Origin: Diatrype stigma
Taxonomy: Eukaryota > Ascomycota > Sordariomycetes > Xylariales > Diatrypaceae
Length of the DNA: 64,000 bases
Direction: 5' to 3'
Assembly (NCBI GenBank): GCA_022225965.2
Contig: JAKJXP020000023.1
Location: forward strand, 186,001-250,000
Positions 1-9,632 of this stretch are shown one piece after another; the stretch's first letter is position 1, and the number at the start of each line of letters is the position of its first letter. The notes below the pieces were generated by a model. It searched no databases and had not been told where the DNA came from. It saw only the letters and a list, made by a program, of their open reading frames with translations. Made by a program: the position numbers and the translations under genes.

Positions 1-380
1 GTTAAACGAGATGATCATGTAACTAGGATTTTACCTGTTTCGTAGGCAATGTAGGCAGGCAATGTAGGCATCGTGTTTCCGGCGCAACATTAAGTCACAT
101 GGGAGCAGGGTTGTGAAATGTATATATATTGTCGTTTGTGATTGAGACGCTGTCAATCACCGATACCTAAGTCTGACCATATCCCCCGGCTGTCCATCCG
201 GGACAGCAACATTGATAGGCTGTTTACATCTCAGTCTAGTCGGCTAAAGCCGAGGGTATCGTTTGTTTTGCGGAAATAGCAACGGAGCAGCATACCAGAA
301 GACACTAGAAGACACCAGACGCCAAACTCCTTATTCCATGCTCAAGGTCCTTGAAGGAACAATCTGGCAGTTCGTCTCCC
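1..380. other. Intergenic region downstream of TFG2
   Basis: No gene is visible. A 12-13-bp unit (GCAATGTAGGCA) is tandemly doubled at about 46-70, and a short perfect hairpin TCGGCT/AGCCGA lies near 240-253. The stretch probably holds the 3' untranslated end of the minus-strand TFIIF beta gene. Confidence 0.5.
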
Positions 381-1638
381 TTAAGAAGGCATCACGTCTT
401 CCATCTCCACGTTGTCATCATCACCGTCGGACTCGGACTCCTCGCCTTCTGGGCCCAGGTCAGGCGCAGCAGCATCGACCTGCAGGTTGCCTCGTCTGTA
501 CTCGGGCTTTAACTCCCAGTGGTTGGCGAAGCGCCCAGTCTTGTGCAACACTGCCAATTCCTCGAGGTTCTCGCGCAACCATGCCTCGGGCTGGTTCAGG
601 GTCTGCTTGAAAGCCTTCATCGACCAGTAGTTGAACTTGTCGTAGCACTGGAAGATACGGTCGCGCAACTCGTGCTGGGTCAAGCGCGCCGCTCTCTCCT
701 CCTGCTTCTTCTTGGCCGTCTTCTTGGCGTCGGCGATAGGACGCTATGTGATGTTAGAGCACGCCCGTAAAAGATATATATAGAATGTAACTCACCACCA
801 GATTGCTGAATTTGTCGGGAGCGAAAGATCCGGCCTGGATGATGCCGCTGGGCATTCCGCGGGCGGAAGCCATCATCTTGGTTGTCGCCTTCGGCTTCAT
901 TGCGTCACTTGCTCTCGTGGCTAGAATATGCTTCGCTTCGGCATTGAGGACAGGCTGGCAGTTCAACTCGTGCGCAAACTTCCCGGCCAACACGGTTTTC
1001 TCTGCTCCCAATTAGTATTTCCACGAAACACCTCGAGACAAAGGGTACAAACTGGGTATAGCCTTTCTGTAGTATGGCTGATAGCGCTTCTTGACGCCGG
1101 CGTTGGTAGTATTGTTGTCTTTGCCATCCTTGTTGTCTTGCTGGGGCTTTTCGCGCGACTGCTCATGTCTTCGCCGAAGGTGAGGCGGAATATTGCTGTT
1201 GGCACCCTGGGACTTGTTCTTGTAGCCAGGAAGATCTTGCTCGGTGAATAGAAAGGTGTTGATAAGCTGCATATCCTTGACATCCAGGTTGTATTCCTTG
1301 GGGATGTTCTGATGCTCGGGTCGGCGGTGATCCAACAACATGGAAATATGCGGCTTGGCTTGGCCATTCGGAGTGATCTCGTTCCATTGCCGTATGGTGC
1401 CAATTCTGATCTCGGCGTCGTCATCGAGGTGTTCCCATGCGTCGTAGAGGTATTTCGGTACATGGGTTAGGTAGACGCTACCGGCCCAGTTGTCCGGGGT
1501 GGATTGGTCCGTGTAGAACTCGAGGTCGCCGGCATCCTCGTAGATATCGTCGTCGGATAGCGCGGCAGGCGAAGGCTTGACATCTTCAGGATCAGGTTTG
1601 ATGCCTGGCTCAGACTTGACTTGCGATGCGGTAGCCAT
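381..1638 (-). CDS. TFG2: Transcription initiation factor IIF, beta subunit (TFG2/RAP30)
   Basis: This is the small subunit of TFIIF, which binds RNA polymerase II and helps recruit it to the preinitiation complex in the nucleus. The model has three exons: 1638-1053, 1001-796 and 743-381. The introns (51 and 52 bp) have GT-AG ends, and the phases join cleanly to give 384 residues. The N-terminal half carries the TFIIF beta dimerisation-domain signature (WAGSVYLTHVPKYLYDAWEH). The first junction restores AIPKKTVLAGKFAHELNC, typical of the family. Residues about 285-349 form the C-terminal winged helix (LTQHELRDRIFQCYDKFNYW), followed by an acidic Glu/Asp tail. An in-frame ATG at 1839 would add 67 residues. 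The start at 1638 is preferred because the acidic conserved N-terminus begins there. The gene is divergent from the CCCH gene to its right. The family call is very secure. Confidence 0.95.
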
Positions 1639-2836
1639 CCTGAAGACGATACGGAAGATGGCCGATTGATCGCTAAGCACCAGCCAAAGACCAGCGGGTT
1701 CGTGATGTTGATGATGCAAGCCGGTCGGTGTTGTGGAAAAGAAAGACTCTATTGCCGCTGTGGGTGTTGCGGGCGACGAAGGTATGTCAAAGAAAGAAAT
1801 CTTGGGTGAATTGATGCAATGGTGAAGTTGTAGATCCAAGAGGTACAGTACCTGGTAAGGATGCCTAGCTGCTGTACATACAAAGACCTAGCTGAGATAT
1901 TGTATGTACAATACCGCGTCTGAGCTGCCTTGACTTTACTCAGAATTAGGTGGAATGACGCAGTAGGCGTGTATGTGTGTTGTATGTACCTATGTATTGT
2001 ACCTACCTAGCTGTACTAAACTCAAACCGGACAGCGCTTGGGCTGATCCATACCTAGGTACCTAGGTACTTCCATTCTTATCACCTGAGGAACCTGTCAA
2101 GTCCATGGCGTCGGTTCTTCTCTGAAGCATCTTCAACTTTTACGTATTCGCGATTTGCAATTTGCATTTTACAAGTGTTCATTCACGTAAGAAGACAACA
2201 AAACTGCACAGCGCAAACCTTTTGTTGTCCTTGATTTTCACTATCCCCCGGGTTAAGTATTCACTCTACGAGCATCAATAGAGAGAACGGAAGGAAAAGG
2301 TAGGAGCCACATTCAACCGACATTCCTTATCGCATCAATCCCCTCAAGATATGATACCCTTCACCATCAGCCCAAACAAAGACATTCAGCCATTCAACCT
2401 TTCATTCATTCCTTCATTCAATCCGTCATCCATCAATACTCATTCTCCTTACCACCCAGGCGCTACGAAGTGATCAAGCATTGCTTGTACTTCCCTCCTC
2501 TTGCCTCTCTTGCCTCTTGCCTCTTGCCCCTTTGGCCTTGCCGTCGCAGCTTTAGGTCACCTATCCAATAAACAGCCTTGGAACCCCGACTATTTAAGAG
2601 CCGCCCCTCTCTTGCACCTGCCCTCTATTTAGTTACTTAGTACCTACATTCATCACACAACCGCACGATTCTTCCAACTTTCATGATTACAACACAGCCG
2701 CTTGAATCATCACCTCAGTCAAACCATCATTTTCATCATTATCTTCTTCCCATCACCACAGCACACTATCCTGAACCTTTTCTATTGCCACCATTCGCAA
2801 TTATTGATAGTCTAGCAGTATCCGACCGACCAAACA
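1639..2836. promoter_or_regulatory. Divergent promoter region between TFG2 and the CCCH gene
   Basis: This 1.2-kb spacer separates two divergently transcribed genes and must hold both promoters. Visible elements are clustered TACCTAGGTACCTAGGTA motifs near 2050-2070 and a strongly pyrimidine-rich stretch at about 2490-2545 built on CTTGCCTCT repeats. ATTCATTC repeats occur near 2400. An upstream ATG at 2683 opens an 84-codon frame that overlaps the CCCH start at 2837 in another phase. It could act as an upstream ORF if the transcript begins early enough. Confidence 0.55.
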
Positions 2837-4397
2837 ATGTCGACAACAGAAGAACAAGAGCTGATGGCCAAAATTGGCAACTTGGCGGGCAAAATAAACC
2901 GGCACAAAGCCCAGCAGTACAGCCCCAGCTTCGGTAAGTGCACACTTAGTTCCCTTCTGCAAATCGTACGGTATGGTATCGTACCGTCACTCAAGCCGAC
3001 ACTCGAGCTGACAAAGTAGACCCGCAACATCCTTCCAGAGCACCATCATCCTACCATAGACCCGCGCCTTACCCCTCTGCGGGCTATCGCGGACCTGCGC
3101 GCAACCGATATCGCAACAAGACCCTCGTCCTTAACGGACAGCCCGGTTCTTCCCAATCTGTAGATGCCAGCGCTGCTGCCAACCCGTCCAACCCGTCGTG
3201 GGTTGCGAAAACCGATCGCCACATGCAATTGATCAACAGCGCGGTATACGAGAAGGAGGCGCAATCTCGCAGCAATGCGATTGAACAGACTCACCGTCAC
3301 AGGCAACTCCAGAAGGACAATCGAGAAAAGGCCAAGTTTGTCAACTACGCACGTCAGCATGCGATTAACGCCACAGCCCCGCCCTCCGTGCCTGGATCGG
3401 GGCCTGTTCCGCGGTTTGAGATCACCGTCGATGGAATTCCATTCCAAGTCTTGAAAGCTGGCAACAAACTCGTCAAACTTCCCGGTAATTGTGTGCGGGC
3501 AAATTGCATGAAAACCAGTCCTCACTAATCATATACTAGGTGACGTCAACCCCCCTAACGCCACTCCTAAGGAGGCCTTCGTTGGTGGTGTCAAATTTCA
3601 TCGAACTAGAAACGGCAACTTGGTGCGGCATGGTATTGTCAAGGCTCAGCAGTATGTATTCTCGGTAATTCAGTGGTTCCATGCTAACACTATCTACAGG
3701 CTTGCTGGCGGAGTCAAGAAGGTCAACGAACAGTGCAAGGCCTTCTCGTGGAACGGTATTGTCTTCCTAAAAAGCCGGATTCGCCTATTTCGCAACTACT
3801 TCCATTTGGCGTTGTGGTAAGAACCCTAGTGTAAATACTAACATACTTGTAGGTTGTTGCCCGAAAGGCCCCAGCTGTCGGTATATCCACGACGTTTCCA
3901 AGGTGTCTATCTGCAGAAAGATGCTCTCGAGGGGTGATTGCCCTGAGAGCGACACTTGTGACCTCTCTCACGACGTCACGGAAGAACGAATTCCCCTTTG
4001 CATGCATTTTGCCAAGGGAAAATGTATCAACCCCTCCTGCCCCTATCTCCATGCCCAACATTCCCAGAGCGATCCCGTGTGTCGGGCTTTTGGTACTTAT
4101 GGGTACTGTGACAAGGGAGCCCAGTGCTCCGACCGTCATGTGTATGAATGCCCTGATTTTAGCAACACAGGTGTTTGTAAGGTCAAGGGCTGTAAGCGGC
4201 CCCATATAGAAAGGGCGAGCGTCCTTCGCAGATTCGGCAACCGCTCTTCTCCGGAAGAGATGGGTGACATCTCTAGCGATGATGACTTTGCGGCGGACAG
4301 CGACGACATTGATTCCGACGGGGTAGAAGAATTCATCGAAGGAGATGAAGTCGAAGACCGGCGGTTCTCCGAACAGACGGACTTCATCGGTTTCTGA
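2837..4397 (+). CDS. CCCH zinc-finger protein with five fingers, ZC3H3/Red5-like
   Basis: This is a likely nuclear RNA-binding zinc-finger protein. By resemblance to human ZC3H3 and fission-yeast Red5 it would act in nuclear mRNA 3'-end processing, export or exosome targeting. Five exons are modelled: 2837-2933, 3020-3484, 3540-3651, 3700-3755 and 3853-4397. All introns are GT-AG and all phases close, giving 424 residues. The N-terminal ~235 residues are basic and low in structure, with a conserved patch around FEITVDGIPFQVLKAGNKLV. Five CCCH fingers follow in tandem. Finger 1 (C237, C246, C252, H256) is split by the last intron and appears only after splicing. Finger 2 is C264-H283, finger 3 C293-H310, finger 4 C320-H339 and finger 5 C343-H361. 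Fingers 3 and 5 have shortened spacings. The tail is acidic. The five-finger count separates it from a general tristetraprolin-type protein; the orthology is inferred. Confidence 0.88.
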
Positions 4398-5288
4398 TAA
4401 GCTCAAGCGCCTCCACTAACTCTGTAGGGACCTTTAACATGTCTTAGCAACTCTGGCGAGCATCGCCTTGGCTAGCATGCCCTTCGCCGGTTTCCACGAC
4501 CTAGTAACATACCATTGCGTAGGGTTCTTGGCAGGGACATGTCGCGATGAATGGTTGGCGTTTGACGCGTTGCCCTTCTCGTACAATTGTTCGTGATACC
4601 CCCATTTGCTTCTTCACTGTTTGAGTGTACTGCAAAGGATTTATTATCCTTGGTGGAAGAGGGAAAAGGGCTGAAGATACATAGTTAATAAGAGTGTATA
4701 ATTGCATACTAGCATCGTTTCCAGTGAACAGCCATCGCCCTGTACCCAAACGTGTTCTATATGTTCCCATAACACTACTAATGAGCCTGTAGATTATGGC
4801 AAGCTGGGGGGAAGCTATAGCGCATAAAGCTATGTGGCTGACCCCTATCTTGATGCACCAACATGGTAGTTGATTATGATACCACCTAGCATTCAATAAT
4901 CGACATGTCTTCATAAAAGAGTCATAGATGGCATAACTAGGGGTGGGCTTTACCGGACGTACGTACTCGGGGAGACGTGCGGTGCACTATTGGCGTACTT
5001 ATATTTGGTGTGGACCATCAAATCTATACGCACGAACTATGGAGTGTCGACGTTGATTAATGGTGTTCTATATTTAGTGGCCTACAGTATTAAAACAAGC
5101 TTCATTGTATGACAGCGCCTTGGTTAGCTCGAGGCTTTCGAGGTGTTCCTGTTGTTCAAAAGTTCTATCGTACTTCGGTCTGCTGCAACAATAGAATTAA
5201 TAGCAAGAGCACCCTGTCACATACTTGGCTCCCGAGAGGTTTATGTTCTATACTTACCTACCTAAGTTCTACGAGGTAGCAAACCGTA
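4398..5288. other. Intergenic region, no gene seen
   Basis: This is the 3' flank of the CCCH gene. A 137-codon minus-strand frame at 4501-4914 lacks any recognisable motif and has no splice context, so it is not called. CTTACCTACCTAAGT-type spacer motifs appear near 5250. Confidence 0.4.
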
Positions 5289-5296
5289 CATGGTAC
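5289..5296 (+). repeat. Left 8-bp target-site duplication
   Basis: CATGGTAC immediately left of the terminal inverted repeat is identical to the octamer at 5958-5965 immediately right of the element. Confidence 0.8.
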
Positions 5297-5957
5297 TTAT
5301 CTCAGAATCAGACGTATTTCCTGGACCTACCTAATTGCTGGTGGCTGCTGGTGGCTTATGTGGCTAGTGGTGGCTAGTAGTGGCTAGTGTGGTGCGAATG
5401 GTCCAGGAAAGACGTCTGAGACGGCGATCCGAAAAAGTGCTGCACTAGGAAGAATTTTGTATGGGATAGAAAAAATCCCTCATTGACACTCGCCCATAAC
5501 TTTATCAAATCTTATCTTATAATAAATCCGAAAATACGCCAGAAATCGCAGCTCAATGAAGATTCCAACTATACTTTTATCGACGTCATACGACTTGAAT
5601 TGGTTATAATCCAACTTCAAAACGACCAAGGGGTACTAGGAAGAAAATTCCAATCGTTCTGAACTCGCTTAATATTTTGCCGTTTTACAAAATAAAAAAG
5701 ATGCAACTACTTCCGTCGCTAGCCCTCGTTAATAGCTAATTCCGGACGTTATCGGATTTTTAATATCTTCAGTATTGGTAAAGTTATAAGGAAAAAGGAA
5801 AATGAGGAAATAGTTGTCTGCCCTGGCCCCTATAGGGGCCCGATCGCCGTCTCAGACTACTTTTCGGAATCCAGTGGCGCCAGCCATACTAGCCACACCT
5901 AGCCATACCTAGCCACACCCAGCCCCTGGAGAAAAAAGTGGTCTGTTTCTGAGATAA
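5297..5957. mobile_element. Non-autonomous DNA transposon (MITE-like, hAT-type target duplication)
   Basis: This is a 661-bp element with no coding capacity. The outer ends TTATCTCAGAATCAGAC (5297-5313) and, in reverse complement, TTATCTCAGAAACAGAC (5941-5957) match at 16 of 17 positions. The octamer CATGGTAC directly repeats on both sides (5289-5296 and 5958-5965), as expected for a target-site duplication. Further inside, both arms carry GTGGCTAG/TATGGCTAG subterminal repeats (5360-5391 and, inverted, 5881-5926). A perfect 16-bp inverted match GTCTGAGACGGCGATC occurs at 5414-5429 and 5842-5857, so the inverted arms extend to about 116-133 bp. The centre (about 5450-5820) is AT-rich and without an ORF. 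An 8-bp duplication is typical of the hAT superfamily. The superfamily assignment is inference because no transposase is present. Confidence 0.82.
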
Positions 5958-5965
5958 CATGGTAC
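5958..5965 (+). repeat. Right 8-bp target-site duplication
   Basis: CATGGTAC directly abuts the right terminal inverted repeat and matches 5289-5296. The perfect match suggests an insertion not old enough to have decayed at this point. Confidence 0.8.
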
Positions 5966-6849
5966 CTAGGTAGTTGCTCGGGAACAACAGGAAAGAAGCA
6001 ATAGCTAAGCCTTGTGGGTTGCATACATCGCCTGCTCATCGCCATCCCTATAACTAGTGTATAGTGCCTGCCTCCGTACCTACCTAGCTAGGTAGGTGGG
6101 CACAGCATAGGTATGTACATACCGAGTGACTGACCGACAAGGTGGGTGCGGCGGAGCCACTTTCCAGGCGTTGGGCTTATTAGGTAACGGACCACGGTTC
6201 GTTTAGGTGCCTATACACGTGGGGAATAGAGCCCGGAGAGAGAGGGGGGAAGACACCCGATGTCTAGCCATGGTCCATTCTGCGCCCCTCCCTCCTCCCC
6301 TCGCTCGCTCGCTCGTCAGTGGCCGGCGCGTATTTACGCCTCTTACCTTTCCTATGTAATGTAACTAGTAATAATTTCAATAATCATCTCAGGAGCTGAC
6401 GAGGAAGATGGCTTCCAATCGCCTGTGAAAAATACAATATTTCTGAAACGTCGGAGTGAAAAACAGGATACCCCGGATCGAACTCTTCAAAAGGCCTCGT
6501 GCAGTTTCACATTCCTTTGCTCTACTTCGCTTTACCTTTGCTGTGCTGTTACTGCTATTTCGCATATTTGGAAAGAGTCATTCATAGCTTTTGAGTCAAC
6601 TGGGCTGAGCCGGACTACCAACCATTGTCCAAAGGAAAGAAGAGGACAAAGAAGAGACGAGGACGCAGAAATCCTTAATCAACCCACATAACTGCTACTG
6701 ACCTAGGTGACCTAGCCTAGCTTTAGCTACTCACTGCATATATTATATTGCACATATATACCACGTGTCCCGGTATATATAGACGGTGCAAAAGCGGAGA
6801 GGGTGAAGCACCCTTTACGAACAACCAAGACAATCGACGACCACGCATC
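5966..6849. promoter_or_regulatory. Upstream region of the Sel1-repeat gene
   Basis: No gene is seen. The stretch holds spacer motifs CTACCTAGCTAGGTAGGT (6079-6096) and GACCTAGGTGACCTAG (about 6701-6716). A CTCGCTCGCTCGCTCG run lies near 6300. An 88-codon frame at 6425-6691 has no recognisable domain. An in-frame ATG at 6748 lies 34 codons before the preferred start at 6850. Confidence 0.45.
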
Positions 6850-9632
6850 ATGGGTCTCCGCGACCTCCTCAAAAAGAAGGACCAGCTGGAGGGCGCGGGC
6901 AGCGCAAGCGCCACGGCCGAGACGCTGGAGCAGCTGCGCGCCGGGCCCGAGTTCACCTTCATCCGGTCGGACACGCACACGCAGGAGATCATCCACCCGC
7001 CGACCCTCCGCGGAGAGAACCACCATCAGCAGCAGCAGCAGCAGCAGTACCTGAAGTCAGGCAGCGGCAGCGGCAGCGGCAAGACGCGCCGCAGCCTCGA
7101 CGTCTTCCGGCCGGGGTCCTCGTCGCGGTCGAGACCGAGCAGCAGCTCGTCCGCGACCAGGAGCGACTACCTGGACGCGGCGCCGCCGCCGGGCAGCGGG
7201 AAGCAGCACCGCCGGCTGTCGCAGCGCCTGCACCTGTCGCGCGGCAAGACCCCCGCGAGCTCCGACTACGTCCCCGGCGACCTGCCGCAGATCAGCATCA
7301 CGGGCGACGGCGGCGGCGACCGCAGCGAGCGCGAGTGGGAGAAGCGCGCGACGATGCTCGCCCAGGCCGCCGACGCCAACGAGCGCCGGCGGAGCCGGTC
7401 GCCCTCCATACAGGTCGGGGTGACGTCGCCGGTGCCGGAGATCACCGGGCTGGATCTCGGGGGCCGGTTCGGCGATGCTGCTGCCGAATTCGGCGGCGGC
7501 GGTGGTGGTAGTGGCGTTGGTGGTGGTGCGCAGCCGCCGCCGCCGTCGTCGCCGCGGGGGACGTCTAACCACAGCGGCGTCGTCTCGTCCCAGACTATCG
7601 ACCAGAACATCCAGGAGGCCATCCGGCTGCACGAGGAGGGCGAGCTGGAGCATTCGACGGCCCTGTTCGGGCACCTAGCCGATCCCCAGGGCGCGAACAA
7701 CCCCCTGAGCCAGGTGTTGTATGGGCTTGCGCTGAGGTCAGTAAGCTCGTGGTGGTGGTGGGTGGTCCCGCCCATTCCACTCGATGTTTCCCATCCACAC
7801 CCTCCTCATCATACAAGCTTGGTTTTGCTACGTGCAACCTATCTTTCCACTGCCTCTGCCATATGGCATACATAGATAGTTTACATGCGAGGATCATGAA
7901 AGGGTCGGTTCAGGTCAGCTAGCTAACCACGCAAAACACCAGACACGGTTGGGGATGCCAGCCGGATCCCGGCCGCGCCGTCAGCTACCTGTCGGCGGCT
8001 GCGTCTAACGCGGCCGAAGTGGAGAGGATGGCTCTTCAGGCCGGGCTGAGCAAGGGAGGTGCCGCCAAGGGCGAGCTCATCCTGGCCATCTTCGAGCTGG
8101 CCAACTGCTTCCGCAACGGCTGGGGCGTCGATCGAGATCCGGTCGCCGCAAAGCAGGTGAGTCTTACTCCCCTCCTATTCCCCCCCCAAACCTTTTGGAG
8201 CATCAGTCATGTTCTTCCCGACTTTGTAATTCCAGCAGGGCCCCGGAGCGTTTATTCGTTCGTAAATTGGAATATCGAAGAGAGATCATCTGCACTGTAC
8301 ATCGTTGGGGAGAAATTGAGGATGCCCAGACTCAAGCCACTGACCTAACTAACAATCTTTCCGTAATAATAGTACTACGAGACGGCTGCCAATCTTGGAG
8401 ATACCGGTGAGTGGCCGAGCCCAACGGGGTTGCCCCCCCTCTCTCTTTCGTATGATGTGCGTATGAGAATGTTAGGCTGACTAGCATGTTGCTATTTCTC
8501 GGTGAAGACGCCATGAATGAGGCAGGCTGGTGCTATCTCGAAGGCTTTGGGTGTAAAAAAGACAAGGTACGTTTGAATGTTGGGCATTGGAAGATACCAC
8601 CAACCCAACCCCCCTTACCTTTTGTCGTCTATCATTCTTGGTTTTGTGGTCATAAGCATGTAATTCTTCCCCGGATTTCAAAGCCATCGTGATGGCTGGC
8701 ATTCAGCCTCAGCCAGGGCTTCGAACCGGGCCCGATCCCATGCCTATTAGTAGATCGCCGGTAGGTCGCGCGGGCGGGCATCGAGATAGCCTTGGCCTTA
8801 TCGCGATCTCACCGGGTTGGTTGGGCATCAACGAGGCTTGCTTACCGCTGCTGTGACCCCCGCCCGCAAATCGGAGCCTCCCGGTTTCCTCGGGAGTCCG
8901 AAAGATTAGCCAAGGAAATATCCCATGGGGAATGTCACATGAGGCTGACTGTATGCTCTCCAGTATGCCGCGGCTCGTTATTACCGGTTGGCTGAGGAGA
9001 ACGGAAATAAGACGCTAGGAAACTCGTGGTAAGTTGGAGCAATACCCCCCTTTCGTCTTTGTGCTTTTCTTCCTTCATCGCCGACATCTCCGATTGTCCC
9101 GCCGCACTTCTCTTTGGCTCGTCCATTCCTCTTCTCTATCCCCCGTTCGTCGTCGGCGGCATAGTAGCTTCGGGAGCGGGAGCGGTCGTCGCAGGCTATT
9201 CGTTCTGCGACCGTCTGATAGGTTTTGAGGGCCTCCTGAGCCCATTTGCCCCGATCGCCTCGTTCATGTGTTTATTGGGCGGTCTCTCTGTTCTAGACCG
9301 GGCCTGGGAAGCAGGCCGCGGTGCGGCGGCCCTGACCAAGGCCAAACATGTCCCTCGTCAGCCAACCAGCCACTTTTTATATTTCCCTCTTGCTGCTATA
9401 TTGCCTCGGGAATACGCTTTCTCGTCGAGAAACGGGTGTCCAAAGCTAAGAGGCCTACCTAAACATTTCCCCGGCCCGGCACCTCGAGTGAGGTCTCTGT
9501 GCTACCTGATCCCGTAACCGGCGCCTGCCTTCCTCCCCCAGGAGGTTTGTCTCTGTTAGGTCTTGTTACTCACGAATGGACGCGCGTAGGATTTGGAAGG
9601 ACAAATACAGCCCTGGCGGCAAGAAGAAATAG
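6850..9632 (+). CDS. Sel1-repeat protein, Nif1-like cell-cycle regulator
   Basis: This protein has Sel1-like repeats (SLR, a TPR relative), which serve as protein-interaction scaffolds. Its start, MGLRDLLKKKDQ, resembles fungal proteins annotated as the mitosis inhibitor Nif1. Six exons are modelled: 6850-7736, 7943-8156, 8373-8406, 8508-8566, 8964-9028 and 9590-9632. All phases close, giving 433 residues. Residues 1-245 are low-complexity: a Gln run encoded by CAG repeats near 7027-7047, Ser-Gly repeats, many RRxS-type phospho-acceptor contexts and a Gly/Pro-rich linker. Residues about 249-420 contain the SLR helices, including LYGLALRHGWGC, LANCFRNGWGVDRDP and AMNEAGWCYLEGFGC, a repeating G-W/F-G-V/C pattern. 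It ends in a lysine-rich tail. The last two introns are unusually long for this window (397 and 561 bp). The family is secure; the Nif1 role is inferred. Confidence 0.85.

Noticed and set aside
8690..8780. B-box-like GGTTCGAAGCC on the minus strand within an intron
   Set aside because: No matching A-box at the right distance and no cloverleaf; it lies in intron 4 of the Sel1-repeat gene.
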